NCBI GenBank assembly: GCA_946886245.1
Contig: CAMPIF010000267.1
Span: forward strand, 1-6,298
Length of the DNA stretch: 6,298 bases
From: Ectopseudomonas composti
GTDB lineage: Bacteria > Pseudomonadota > Gammaproteobacteria > Pseudomonadales > Pseudomonadaceae
Direction of reading: 5' to 3'
Below, piece by piece: positions 1 to 4,906 of this stretch. The stretch's first letter is position 1; every line of letters starts with the position of its first letter. The notes beneath the pieces are model-generated. The model was not told the origin of the DNA. It did no database searches and saw nothing but the letters and a program-made list of their open reading frames with translations. The position numbers were made by a program, and so were the translations under genes.

Positions 1-106
1 ATACCGGACAGTCTTCGATGTAAGACTGGTCCCCGCCCGACAGATCCAGCAGCGCCTCGGCCGGTTCGCCGCAATAGGGGCAATGATACGACTCGCTTTC
101 CAGCAT
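1..106 (-). CDS. CPXCG motif-containing cysteine-rich protein (partial, N-terminus only)
   Basis: The reverse strand from 106 encodes 35 visible residues beginning MLESESYHCPYCGE and reaching YIEDCPV at the window edge. Cys9 and Cys12 form the CPYCG knuckle, and Cys33 begins what is normally a second CPxC pair, so this looks like a small zinc-ribbon protein of the Cys_rich_CPXG family, usually about 60 residues. The start is fixed by AAGGAGG at 112-118 (complement), 5 nt from the ATG. The C-terminal half lies outside the window. Members are small, presumably zinc-binding proteins of unknown role; the metal is inferred from the cysteines. It is transcribed leftward, away from everything else in the window, probably from its own promoter near 166-174. 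Confidence 0.88.
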   Translation of the reverse strand, partial: MLESESYHCPYCGEPAEALLDLSGGDQSYIEDCPV

Positions 107-111
107 CGCGG

Positions 112-118
112 CCTCCTT
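112..118 (-). promoter_or_regulatory. Ribosome binding site of the CPXCG protein
   Basis: AAGGAGG on the reverse strand lies 5 nt before the ATG at 106-104. It is a near-perfect anti-Shine-Dalgarno match and decides the start codon. Confidence 0.85.
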
Positions 119-165
119 GTGACTGGGCGGTATGACCTGACGAACCTGACAAGGGCTCGCAATTC

Positions 166-174
166 CTTATAGCA
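166..174 (-). promoter_or_regulatory. Candidate extended -10 promoter for the CPXCG gene
   Basis: The reverse strand reads TGCTATAAG, a TGn-extended -10 with TATAAG against consensus TATAAT. No good -35 lies 16-18 nt upstream, which is tolerable for an extended -10 promoter. It would give a 5' UTR of roughly 50 nt. Assigned by motif only. Confidence 0.35.
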
Positions 175-334
175 CAGGGAGATATACCCACCCACTTGCC
201 TTGATCCCCAACAAACCCCCAAGGGATACCGGTCTGTAGTCGCCAAATCGGCATCTGGCCTAGGGAAGGCTTCTGCAGAGTTGATCTAAAGTAAAAGTGT
301 GGCTTGCCGACAACAGGTTGATGGCGAAAAGAAC

Positions 335-340
335 AAGGAA
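335..340 (+). promoter_or_regulatory. Ribosome binding site deciding the GTG start at 347
   Basis: AAGGAA lies 6 nt before GTG 347. The longer reading from GTG 299 has no purine-rich site at a useful distance, so 347 is the better start. Confidence 0.6.
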
Positions 341-346
341 CGTGAC

Positions 347-1066
347 GTGAAGGTCAACTCACAGAATACAACTCAAGCCTACCCAGCGACTTCGACCAGT
401 CGGGCGCCGGAGATCAAGCAGCCCGCCAGCAGTAAAGAGCAATTGGATACTGCGCTGCGGAAGCTCGCCGACGATATCTATCACAAACACGAGCAGCAAG
501 AACCCGTTCCGACTTACAGCCAATCAATTACCATGACATCGACCAATGTCTTCTCGAGCCCGGAAATCGAGCAAGAAGCGCTAAATAATATCTGGGTGGC
601 AACGGTCAATCTTTACATGCCTGGCGGAGAAGTCCCTAAGTCCATTGAAAAGATGTTCTCGCGCTATGAGGCAATCATGGCAGAGATAGCTGCCGAGCAG
701 CCGACATTGGCCAATGGGGACTGGGGCATCGCCATCAATGAATCGGGTGAGCTCGAAATTACAGGTCAGCTCAGCGATGACAGAAAATCTTTTATAGCGG
801 AAAAATTTGACACTGACATAGCGTTTGCCAGCGCCGCCAAGGACTTTAAATCCGGATTCTTGAAGTATCTGGCCATGGACGCTGGGGGGTGGTCAGAATA
901 CGAGGTGAATGAGAGCAACTTCCTCACGATCATCGACGTCAAGGAATTATTAGATAATTCGCAAGCCGCAGAAGACTTCAAGCAGGCCTGGGGCAAGGAC
1001 TTCAGTTGGCTGGAATCAAATAAAAACATTTCAAGCCAGTTGGAGAGGAATGCACTAAAAAAGTGA
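347..1066 (+). CDS. Hypothetical protein, 239 aa, AT-richer than its neighbours
   Basis: I do not recognise this protein. The chosen GTG start at 347 gives MKVNSQNTTQAYPATSTSRA and 239 residues; the same frame is open back to GTG 299 (255 residues) but without a credible ribosome binding site. Residues 1-30 are rich in Ser, Thr, Gln, Pro and Ala and look disordered. Residues 31-50 look helical and charged. A pre-Ser/Thr stretch (52-72) precedes a mostly helical acidic body (73-239), with aromatic-rich patches near 82-104 and 165-195. It has no cysteine, no signal peptide and no transmembrane segment, so a soluble cytoplasmic or non-Sec-secreted protein is likely. The base composition is near 50% GC by eye, clearly below the flanking genes, and codons such as ATA, AAT, TTA and AAA are used freely. 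With the IS fragment just downstream this suggests horizontal acquisition. It stands alone on the plus strand with no visible terminator. Function unknown. Confidence 0.75.
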   Translation: MKVNSQNTTQAYPATSTSRAPEIKQPASSKEQLDTALRKLADDIYHKHEQQEPVPTYSQSITMTSTNVFSSPEIEQEALNNIWVATVNLYMPGGEVPKSIEKMFSRYEAIMAEIAAEQPTLANGDWGIAINESGELEITGQLSDDRKSFIAEKFDTDIAFASAAKDFKSGFLKYLAMDAGGWSEYEVNESNFLTIIDVKELLDNSQAAEDFKQAWGKDFSWLESNKNISSQLERNALKK

Positions 1067-1188
1067 GTCCTCATGAACGGGTCGATCACACGTAAGGTCT
1101 GAAGGAGTCCTGTAGTTCTGGCCGACTTCAGCTTCTGATGATTGTGAACGCGGCCAACCGGACCGGCTCCCCGATTTCAGTACCACGC

Positions 1189-1337
1189 TGAACTTAGTAG
1201 CGTCCGTTTTCCGACCAGGAGACGGCAATGAAAAAACGTTTCACCGAAGAGCAGATGCTCCACTTCCTCAGGCACGTCGAGGCCGGTGTATCGGTGAAGA
1301 AATTGTGCCGAAAGCATGCCGTCGGTGATGCTTCGTT
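1189..1337 (+). mobile_element. Remnant of an IS3-family insertion sequence (left end plus start of orfA)
   Basis: The sequence from TGAAC at about 1189 through the first 36-37 codons of an orfA at 1228 looks like the left end of an IS3-family element. The 39 nt between the TGA and the orfA start is a plausible left-end leader length. Homology stops at about 1337, where the reading turns into a hairpin terminator that does not belong to the transposase. No orfB, no right terminal repeat and no target duplication are visible, so the element is dead. The left boundary is inferred, not proven. Confidence 0.5.
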
Positions 1338-1341
1338 AAAA
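1228..1341 (+). pseudogene. Truncated IS3-family transposase OrfA
   Basis: Starting at ATG 1228, the first 37 or so residues read MKKRFTEEQMLHFLRHVEAG and then VSVKKLCRKHAVGDASLK. This is the N-terminal helix-turn-helix of IS3-family OrfA (HTH_Tnp_1). A complete OrfA has about 85-100 residues; here similarity ends after GDAS, where a typical sequence would continue with an aromatic-Trp-Arg segment. The frame stays open to a stop at 1590, but those extra residues are rich in Pro, Arg, Cys and Ala, resemble no transposase, and cross a terminator hairpin, so I treat them as chance. A GGAG-containing site (AGGAGACGGCA) precedes the ATG. No transposase activity is expected. Confidence 0.78.
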
Positions 1342-1362
1342 ACGGGCTGGAACGCCAGCCCG
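1338..1362 (-). terminator. Rho-independent terminator for leftward transcription
   Basis: On the reverse strand CGGGCTGG, a 4-nt CGTT loop and CCAGCCCG form a perfect 8-bp GC-rich stem (1343-1362), followed at once by TTTTT (1342-1338). This is a textbook intrinsic terminator. It can only serve a transcript coming from the right, yet no minus-strand gene is visible between here and the divergent acyltransferase. Confidence 0.75.
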
Positions 1363-1660
1363 AGCTGCACGCCCCGTCGGAATGCTCAGTTACAGCTCGT
1401 AAACTCGAGTGCGAGCCCAGTCCGTTGCCCACCCGTATTTGCGGGGCCGCCATCGGTATCGCCTGACCTTGGCTCGACGACTTTCGTACAACCCCCAACG
1501 CTGTGCACAGGTCACGTAGCCCCCCGTGCTGCCCCTCGAGGCCCGCGTCTTTGCTGGGCTGCGCCGATTCGCTGTGACTTGGCGGTATAATCGCCGGTCT
1601 ACTGCTCACCCTGTTTAAGCAGACACCCTTTCAACCTTAGCCGTTCTAGAACAAGAGAGC
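1342..1660. other. Non-coding stretch between the IS remnant and the acyltransferase
   Basis: This 319-bp gap holds the minus-strand terminator at its left end, several short inverted repeats (for example GCTCG...CGAGC around 1394-1415, CCCG-N6-CGGG near 1432, and CCTCGAGG near 1533), and a TATAAT at 1586-1591 that probably serves the acyltransferase. Open frames on both strands have odd, low-complexity Pro/Arg/Ser composition and no ribosome binding sites. I see no protein gene here; a minus-strand small RNA is possible. Confidence 0.5.
1586..1591 (+). promoter_or_regulatory. Candidate -10 element for the acyltransferase gene
   Basis: A perfect TATAAT sits inside GGCGGTATAATCGCC, so the -10 is flanked by GGCG/CGCC arms, and it is followed by a GC-rich discriminator (CGCCGG). 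No convincing -35 is seen 16-18 nt upstream. Transcription from about 1598 would give a 5' UTR of roughly 60 nt. The GC-rich discriminator is the kind associated with growth-rate or stringent control, which is an inference. Confidence 0.45.
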
Positions 1661-2824
1661 ATGATGGGCGCATTCGATGCCATCCGACCCTATGCCGATG
1701 CAGAAGTGCGCCCCGTACTGGCGCGCCTGCTCGCCGACCCGGCGTTTCTCGGCACCCTCACCCGTTTTCGCTTCCCGCGCCTGGCCGGGCCGTTGGGCTG
1801 GCTGCTCAAGCCGCTGATCGCCGCACGGCTGCGCAGCGAGTTCGCCAGCGTCGATTCGGTCACCAAGCTACAAGAGAAGATCGAGCCCTACATCGACCGC
1901 ACCATCGAGCACGCCAGTGACGGCATCAGCTATTCCGGCCTGGAACACCTGCAGCCCGGCAAGCCCTACCTGTACCTGGCCAACCACCGCGACATCGTCA
2001 TGGACCCGGCCTTCGTCAACTACGCCGTCTACCATGCCGGCTTGCAGACGCCACGTATCGCCATCGGCGACAACCTGTTGCAGCGTCCCTTCGTCAGCGA
2101 CCTGATGCGCCTGAACAAGAGTTTCATCGTGCACCGCTCGATCAGCGGGCGACGCGAGAAGCTGGCGGCCTATCAACTGCTCTCGGCCTATATCAACCAC
2201 TCGATCCGCAATGATGGCGAGTCGATCTGGATCGCCCAGGCCGAGGGACGCGCCAAGGACGGTGACGACCGTACCGACTCGGCCATCCTCAAGATGTTCC
2301 ACATGAGCCGCAAGGACGAGCCGTTCGCGGACGTGATCGCGTCGCTGAACCTGATCCCGGTGTCGATCAGCTACGAGTACGATCCCTGCGACCTGGCCAA
2401 GGCCCGCGAACTGTGCGTGCGTGCCACCACGGGCAGCTATACCAAGGCGCCGGGCGAAGACGACGCCAGCATCGCCCTGGGCATCACCGGTTACAAAGGG
2501 CGCGTGCACCTGCACTTCAGTCCGCCTGTCGCTGGCCTGGAAGACACCAAGCAGCTAGCTCAGGAGATGGATCGTCACATTCTCGGCCAGTATCGCCTGT
2601 TCCCCGTGCACTACCTGGCCTACGCCATGTGGGAAGGCCGCGAGGCCGAGCTCAACGTGCCAGCGGCAAGCGAGGTATTCGATGCCGCAGAACTGGCCAA
2701 GGCCGAAGCTCAGTGGAACAAACGCCTGGTCGCCTGCAGCGCCGAGGAAAAACCCTTCCTGATCCTGCAGTACGCCAATCCGGTGCGGAACCAGTACCGG
2801 ATCAAGGCGGGGCTCCCCCTCTAA
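1661..2824 (+). CDS. PlsC-like 1-acyl-sn-glycerol-3-phosphate / lysophospholipid acyltransferase family protein
   Basis: This 387-residue protein belongs to the glycerolipid acyltransferase (PF01553) superfamily, which transfers acyl groups to lysophospholipid-type acceptors at the inner membrane. The catalytic block I is NHRDIVMD at residues 108-115, with His109 and a downstream Asp115 (or Asp111). Block II is probably FIVHRS (155-160). Block III is AEGRAKDGDDRT (194-205), corresponding to the EGTRS motif of PlsC. Block IV is LIPVSISYEY (231-240). Block I has five residues between His and the second Asp, not the usual four of HX4D. It is much longer than PlsC (about 245 residues), with extra N-terminal (1-90) and C-terminal (290-387) parts. 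Apart from a weakly hydrophobic segment near 41-55 there is no obvious transmembrane helix. Tandem ATGs at 1661 and 1664 follow a modest AGAGAG site; either could start. It is monocistronic, ending at the terminator at 2840-2875. The exact substrate is unknown. Confidence 0.85.
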   Translation: MMGAFDAIRPYADAEVRPVLARLLADPAFLGTLTRFRFPRLAGPLGWLLKPLIAARLRSEFASVDSVTKLQEKIEPYIDRTIEHASDGISYSGLEHLQPGKPYLYLANHRDIVMDPAFVNYAVYHAGLQTPRIAIGDNLLQRPFVSDLMRLNKSFIVHRSISGRREKLAAYQLLSAYINHSIRNDGESIWIAQAEGRAKDGDDRTDSAILKMFHMSRKDEPFADVIASLNLIPVSISYEYDPCDLAKARELCVRATTGSYTKAPGEDDASIALGITGYKGRVHLHFSPPVAGLEDTKQLAQEMDRHILGQYRLFPVHYLAYAMWEGREAELNVPAASEVFDAAELAKAEAQWNKRLVACSAEEKPFLILQYANPVRNQYRIKAGLPL

Positions 2825-2839
2825 CAGCCCCGCGCTACG

Positions 2840-2875
2840 AACGAAAACGGCAGCCATCAGGCTGCCGTTTTCGTT
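2840..2875. terminator. Strong bidirectional terminator between acyltransferase and membrane protein
   Basis: A perfect 16-bp stem (AACGAAAACGGCAGCC at 2840-2855 and its complement at 2860-2875) closes on a 4-nt ATCA loop. GC pairs lie at the top, with A-rich and T-rich tails on the two sides. It sits 16 nt after the plus-strand stop at 2824 and 13 nt after the minus-strand stop at 2889, so it serves both convergent genes. Confidence 0.88.
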
Positions 2876-2888
2876 TATCGCTCAAGCA

Positions 2889-3164
2889 TCAAAGCCGCGT
2901 GCTGGCCCAGGACAGCATCAGGGCTGCGCCCAGGCAGACGGCACCGAAACGATAGAAGAAGCGATTGATCCGCAGGGTGCGCTCGTCCTGAATCTCGGCT
3001 TCATCCAGCTCGCCCTGAGCCAGCACTCGCGCCATGCCGCGCTGCTCACGCAAGCGGGTCATCAGACACAGCCAGGCCCCCGCCACAGCGAAGAACAATG
3101 CCAAGGAATTCACCGCTCCGGCCGGATGGGCGAGAAACAGCGACCACAACACCTGCAGCGACAT
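2889..3164 (-). CDS. Small conserved-type membrane protein, 91 aa, two transmembrane segments
   Basis: I do not recognise a named family. The protein starts MSLQVLWSLFLAHPAGAVNS and has a hydrophobic segment at about 18-36 (SLALFFAVAGAWLCLM). A charged loop of some 34 residues follows (RLREQRGMARVLAQGELDEA and on), then a second hydrophobic segment at about 71-87 (FGAVCLGAALMLSW). It is probably an inner-membrane hairpin with the charged loop on one face. The start at 3164 is chosen because GAGGTG (3174-3169, reverse strand) precedes it at good spacing; the frame is open upstream to 3209, but that extension passes through a hairpin and is Cys-rich. The gene is convergent with the acyltransferase and shares its terminator. 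The leader contains two clear hairpins (3185-3211, 3225-3249). Function unknown. Confidence 0.75.
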   Translation of the reverse strand: MSLQVLWSLFLAHPAGAVNSLALFFAVAGAWLCLMTRLREQRGMARVLAQGELDEAEIQDERTLRINRFFYRFGAVCLGAALMLSWASTRL

Positions 3165-3168
3165 GCAA

Positions 3169-3174
3169 CACCTC
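3169..3174 (-). promoter_or_regulatory. Ribosome binding site of the 91-aa membrane protein
   Basis: GAGGTG on the reverse strand precedes ATG 3164; its GAGG core is 6 nt from the ATG. It favours the 91-aa start over the 106-aa reading from 3209. Confidence 0.6.
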
Positions 3175-3184
3175 GGAAACAGCA

Positions 3185-3211
3185 TGGTGCAGCAACCCCG
3201 CCACTGCACCA
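3185..3211 (-). repeat. Inverted repeat in the leader of the membrane protein gene
   Basis: TGGTGCAG (3185-3192) and CTGCACCA (3204-3211) are perfect 8-bp arms around an 11-nt loop. In the minus-strand transcript this hairpin ends about 10 nt before the ribosome binding site. There is no T-tract, so it is not a terminator. Confidence 0.6.
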
Positions 3212-3224
3212 GAATGGGGATTTC

Positions 3225-3249
3225 GGCCGAGAAACGGTGCGTCTCGGCC
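3225..3249 (-). repeat. Second inverted repeat in the same leader
   Basis: GGCCGAGA (3225-3232) and TCTCGGCC (3242-3249) form a perfect GC-rich 8-bp stem with a 9-nt loop, 13 bp from the hairpin at 3185-3211. No T-tract follows on either strand. Confidence 0.6.
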
Positions 3250-3378
3250 CTCGAAAAGTCGTCGCGCAGTGTACTGAAATAGCGCTTTTATAAGCTTCGT
3301 TTCCGACGAACGCAGCTCGCTATCCCGAAATCGTCTGAAAACTGTCATATGCCTGGCCTAGGGTTTGTATCTCCAATA

Positions 3379-3394
3379 GTGACCAAGCAGTCAC
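3379..3394. promoter_or_regulatory. Small inverted repeat upstream of the 68-aa gene
   Basis: GTGAC-CAAGCA-GTCAC is a perfect 5-bp dyad with a 6-nt spacer, partly overlapping a second one (CAGTC-AC-GACTG). It lies about 45 bp before the start at 3439, where an operator or leader structure could sit. Dyads this short also occur by chance. Confidence 0.25.
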
Positions 3395-3438
3395 GACTGT
3401 TGCTGGAGCCAAAACCCAACGTCCCTGGAGGACCTGCC

Positions 3439-3645
3439 ATGCTCAATTCACAACCGCTGGATCGCGATTACCTGATCGACTCGCTGGATGAAGTGGACGC
3501 CGTGGTCGACGAACTTTCCTTCAACGTGCAGGACCAGCACTGGCTGGTGTACTGCGCCCTGGGTGGCCATGAGCATTACGACCTGCCGGACATCGACAAC
3601 CGCACCGGCATGAGCCTGCCGGAGTTCTACGCCGAAGCGGCATGA
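3439..3645 (+). CDS. Small acidic hypothetical protein, 68 aa
   Basis: The sequence starts MLNSQPLDRDYLIDSLDEVD and ends GMSLPEFYAEAA. It is strongly acidic, with many Asp/Glu in residues 8-25 and 48-53, one Cys (39), a hydrophobic core HWLVYCALGG (34-43), and a His pair at 44-46. It has no signal peptide or membrane helix, so it should be cytoplasmic. The start at 3439 is supported by TGGAGGA (GGAGGA at 3427-3432) 6 nt upstream; the frame is open upstream to 3349 but the longer form has no ribosome binding site. Codon use is fully GC-rich like its neighbours, suggesting a resident gene. It is a single gene ending at the terminator at 3662-3688. Not recognised as a named family. Confidence 0.75.
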   Translation: MLNSQPLDRDYLIDSLDEVDAVVDELSFNVQDQHWLVYCALGGHEHYDLPDIDNRTGMSLPEFYAEAA

Positions 3646-3661
3646 AGCCCCAGGACAAATG

Positions 3662-3688
3662 AAAACGCCCCGCGATGCGGGGCGTTTT
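3662..3688. terminator. Strong bidirectional terminator between the 68-aa gene and yajG
   Basis: AAAACGCCCCGC (3662-3673), a GAT loop and GCGGGGCGTTTT (3677-3688) form a 12-bp stem with T-tracts on both strands. It follows the plus-strand stop at 3645 and the minus-strand stop at 3707, so both convergent genes use it. Confidence 0.88.
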
Positions 3689-3706
3689 TCGTCGCGTCGC
3701 CAGCAA

Positions 3707-4291
3707 TTACTGCAGCAGAACCTGGCCGATGGTCGGGTCCTTGAACGCGCGGGTCAGCGCGTCGCTGAGCACGTCACCCACCAGCTTGGTGTTGGTTTGC
3801 TGGTTCGGTGCGGTGCCGAAACGCTGGTTCAGCGAGGCGCCGTAACGGCCGGTATAACGGCGGCTGCCGCCTTGCACGTCGGCACGAATGGAGGCCGATA
3901 TATCTGCCTCGGTGACGTACATACCCTCCTTGGGCGACTGATACTTCAGTTCCGCCAGGGTGATGGTCAGTTGCGGCGCGTTGTAGGCGTTGGCCGACGG
4001 TGTGAAGCCGAGCAGACGTACAGCAGCCTCGGCCTCAGCCTGCAGCCTGGGCAGCACATAATCGGGGCTGACGCTGATCGAACTGGTTTCCGGATACAGG
4101 CCGCCGCGGGTGCCAAGCACCGGCGAAGGACGGCCATCGACCACGCGCACCACCACCGGCTGGCCCTGACCCACAGGCGTCAGCGAGCTGGTGAGCTTGG
4201 GTTGCGGGGTGAGTTGCTGAGGGCTGAGGGCGCAACCGGCCAGAGTCAGGCTGGCGGCAGCAAGCAAGGCGATCAACGCACGGTGCAGCAT
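3707..4291 (-). CDS. yajG: YajG-family lipoprotein
   Basis: The 194-residue protein begins MLHRALIALLAAASLTLAGC, a type II signal peptide whose lipobox LAGC ends at Cys20. Residue +2 is Ala, so outer-membrane sorting by Lol is expected. The mature part carries VVRVVDGRPSPVLGTR (about 47-62), the VxDxR...G block typical of YajG (Lipoprotein_16, PF03923). A helical region follows (81-96), then a Leu-rich strand segment (107-116) and a C-terminal helix (169-184). Length matches E. coli YajG (about 190 residues). The family's biochemical role is not known; YajG is an envelope lipoprotein. The start at 4291 follows GGAG with 8 nt spacing; an ATG two codons upstream (4297) overlaps that site and is less likely. 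A -10 TATACT lies at 4331-4326. Here it is a single gene, convergent with the 68-aa gene. Confidence 0.88.
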   Translation of the reverse strand: MLHRALIALLAAASLTLAGCALSPQQLTPQPKLTSSLTPVGQGQPVVVRVVDGRPSPVLGTRGGLYPETSSISVSPDYVLPRLQAEAEAAVRLLGFTPSANAYNAPQLTITLAELKYQSPKEGMYVTEADISASIRADVQGGSRRYTGRYGASLNQRFGTAPNQQTNTKLVGDVLSDALTRAFKDPTIGQVLLQ

Positions 4292-4325
4292 GCTCATCTC
4301 TCCGAGTGAGGTAAAAGTGGCCGGC

Positions 4326-4331
4326 AGTATA
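4326..4331 (-). promoter_or_regulatory. Candidate -10 element of yajG
   Basis: The reverse strand reads GGGTATACTGCC; TATACT differs from the consensus at one position. A weak -35 candidate (TGTCGG) lies 17 nt upstream. The implied 5' UTR is about 25-30 nt, a normal length. Confidence 0.45.
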
Positions 4332-4392
4332 CCCAGCGTGGACTGAGGCCGACAGTAGTGCCGCATAGGACCCTCAGCACAGCGTCGCGGTT

Positions 4393-4438
4393 CCTGTCAT
4401 CAGCCTGTCACCGCGCCCTGGCATAAAGGCACCTGTCA
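4393..4438 (+). repeat. Three direct CCTGTCA repeats upstream of the 76-aa gene
   Basis: CCTGTCA occurs at 4393-4399, 4404-4410 and 4432-4438. The first two are 11 bp apart, about one helical turn, and the last is 20 bp before the start codon at 4458. They could be regulator half-sites or coincidence. Confidence 0.35.
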
Positions 4439-4457
4439 ATTCGCTGGAGCCTTCGCC

Positions 4458-4688
4458 ATGCTTTTGCGCCGCCTGTTCAGCCGCGCTCGCCCGATGCGCC
4501 ACTTTGCCCTGATCGATGGTGAAGGGCTTTGCCGCGCCCTGCGGCAGATGCAGGAACACCCGAGCCAGGCTGGCTGGGTGGAAGTTCACGAGCCGAGCAT
4601 CACCTGGTTGGGCTGCCACCTGCCCGCCGGTGCCCGGATCACCCCGGTCGTCACACACGCACCAGCCGCTCGCCCGTTGGCGGCCTGA
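4458..4688 (+). CDS. Small hypothetical protein, 76 aa
   Basis: Starting MLLRRLFSRARPMRHFALID, this protein has a basic N-terminal stretch (residues 1-14). A compact body follows (HFALIDGEGLCRALRQMQEH, then GWVEVHEPSITWLGCHLPAG), ending in a Pro/Ala-rich tail. The pattern of an 'ALID...CRAL' strand-helix followed by 'GWVEV...ITWLG.LPA' resembles short uncharacterised proteins I associate with pseudomonads, but I cannot name a family. TGGAGC gives a GGAG 8 nt before the ATG, which supports this start. There is no signal peptide. It is divergent from yajG across a 166-bp gap with no visible terminator after its stop at 4688. Confidence 0.65.
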   Translation: MLLRRLFSRARPMRHFALIDGEGLCRALRQMQEHPSQAGWVEVHEPSITWLGCHLPAGARITPVVTHAPAARPLAA

Positions 4689-4741
4689 CCGGCGGAAGAA
4701 TAAAAGTCACGCAGGAGCGACCAATTTCCCCTCATTCACCG

Positions 4742-4764
4742 TTATAATCGCGCCCCGATTATAA
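4742..4764. promoter_or_regulatory. Perfect palindrome with -10 elements on both strands
   Basis: TTATAATCG (4742-4750), a 5-nt CGCCC spacer and CGATTATAA (4756-4764) form a perfect 9-bp inverted repeat. Each arm contains TATAAT, on the plus strand at 4743-4748 and on the minus strand at 4763-4758. The plus-strand -10 is followed by a GC-only discriminator (CGCGCCCCG). -35 matches are poor on the plus strand. It could be a rightward promoter toward mqo, a divergent promoter pair, or an operator. Confidence 0.5.
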
Positions 4765-4906
4765 GGACGTCTCCTGATCGGGCCGCACGACCTCGCCGAT
4801 GCAACGTCATCGCCCCGCCCCAGAGAGTCGCCCACTTCGAGCTGCCGCTTCCGGCCAGCCGCTTTCAGCCCATATGCAGAGCCGATAGCAGCCATGCGTT
4901 GCATGA

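Noticed and set aside
283..296. Possible ANR/FNR box beginning TTGAT
   Set aside because: Only the left half-site is present; the right half does not read ATCAA.
1342..1590. C-terminal extension of the truncated OrfA frame
   Set aside because: It reads through a terminator hairpin and has a Pro/Arg/Cys-rich composition unrelated to transposases; the frame is open only by chance.
1868..2515. 215-codon open frame on the minus strand opposite the acyltransferase
   Set aside because: Antisense shadow of a conserved GC-rich gene; Val/Gly/Asp/Gln-rich composition and no start signal.
255..3363. CTGGCCTAGGG present at both 255-265 and 3353-3363
   Set aside because: Several 11-base repeats are expected by chance in a window this long, and the flanking sequences differ.
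3659..4309. 216-codon plus-strand open frame overlapping yajG
   Set aside because: It begins inside the terminator at 3662-3688 and mirrors the lipoprotein gene, which has a lipobox, ribosome binding site and family motif.
4420..4435. Possible sigma-54 promoter (TGGCATAAAGGCAC) before the 76-aa gene
   Set aside because: The GG and GC elements are only 7 nt apart; sigma-54 needs about 10.
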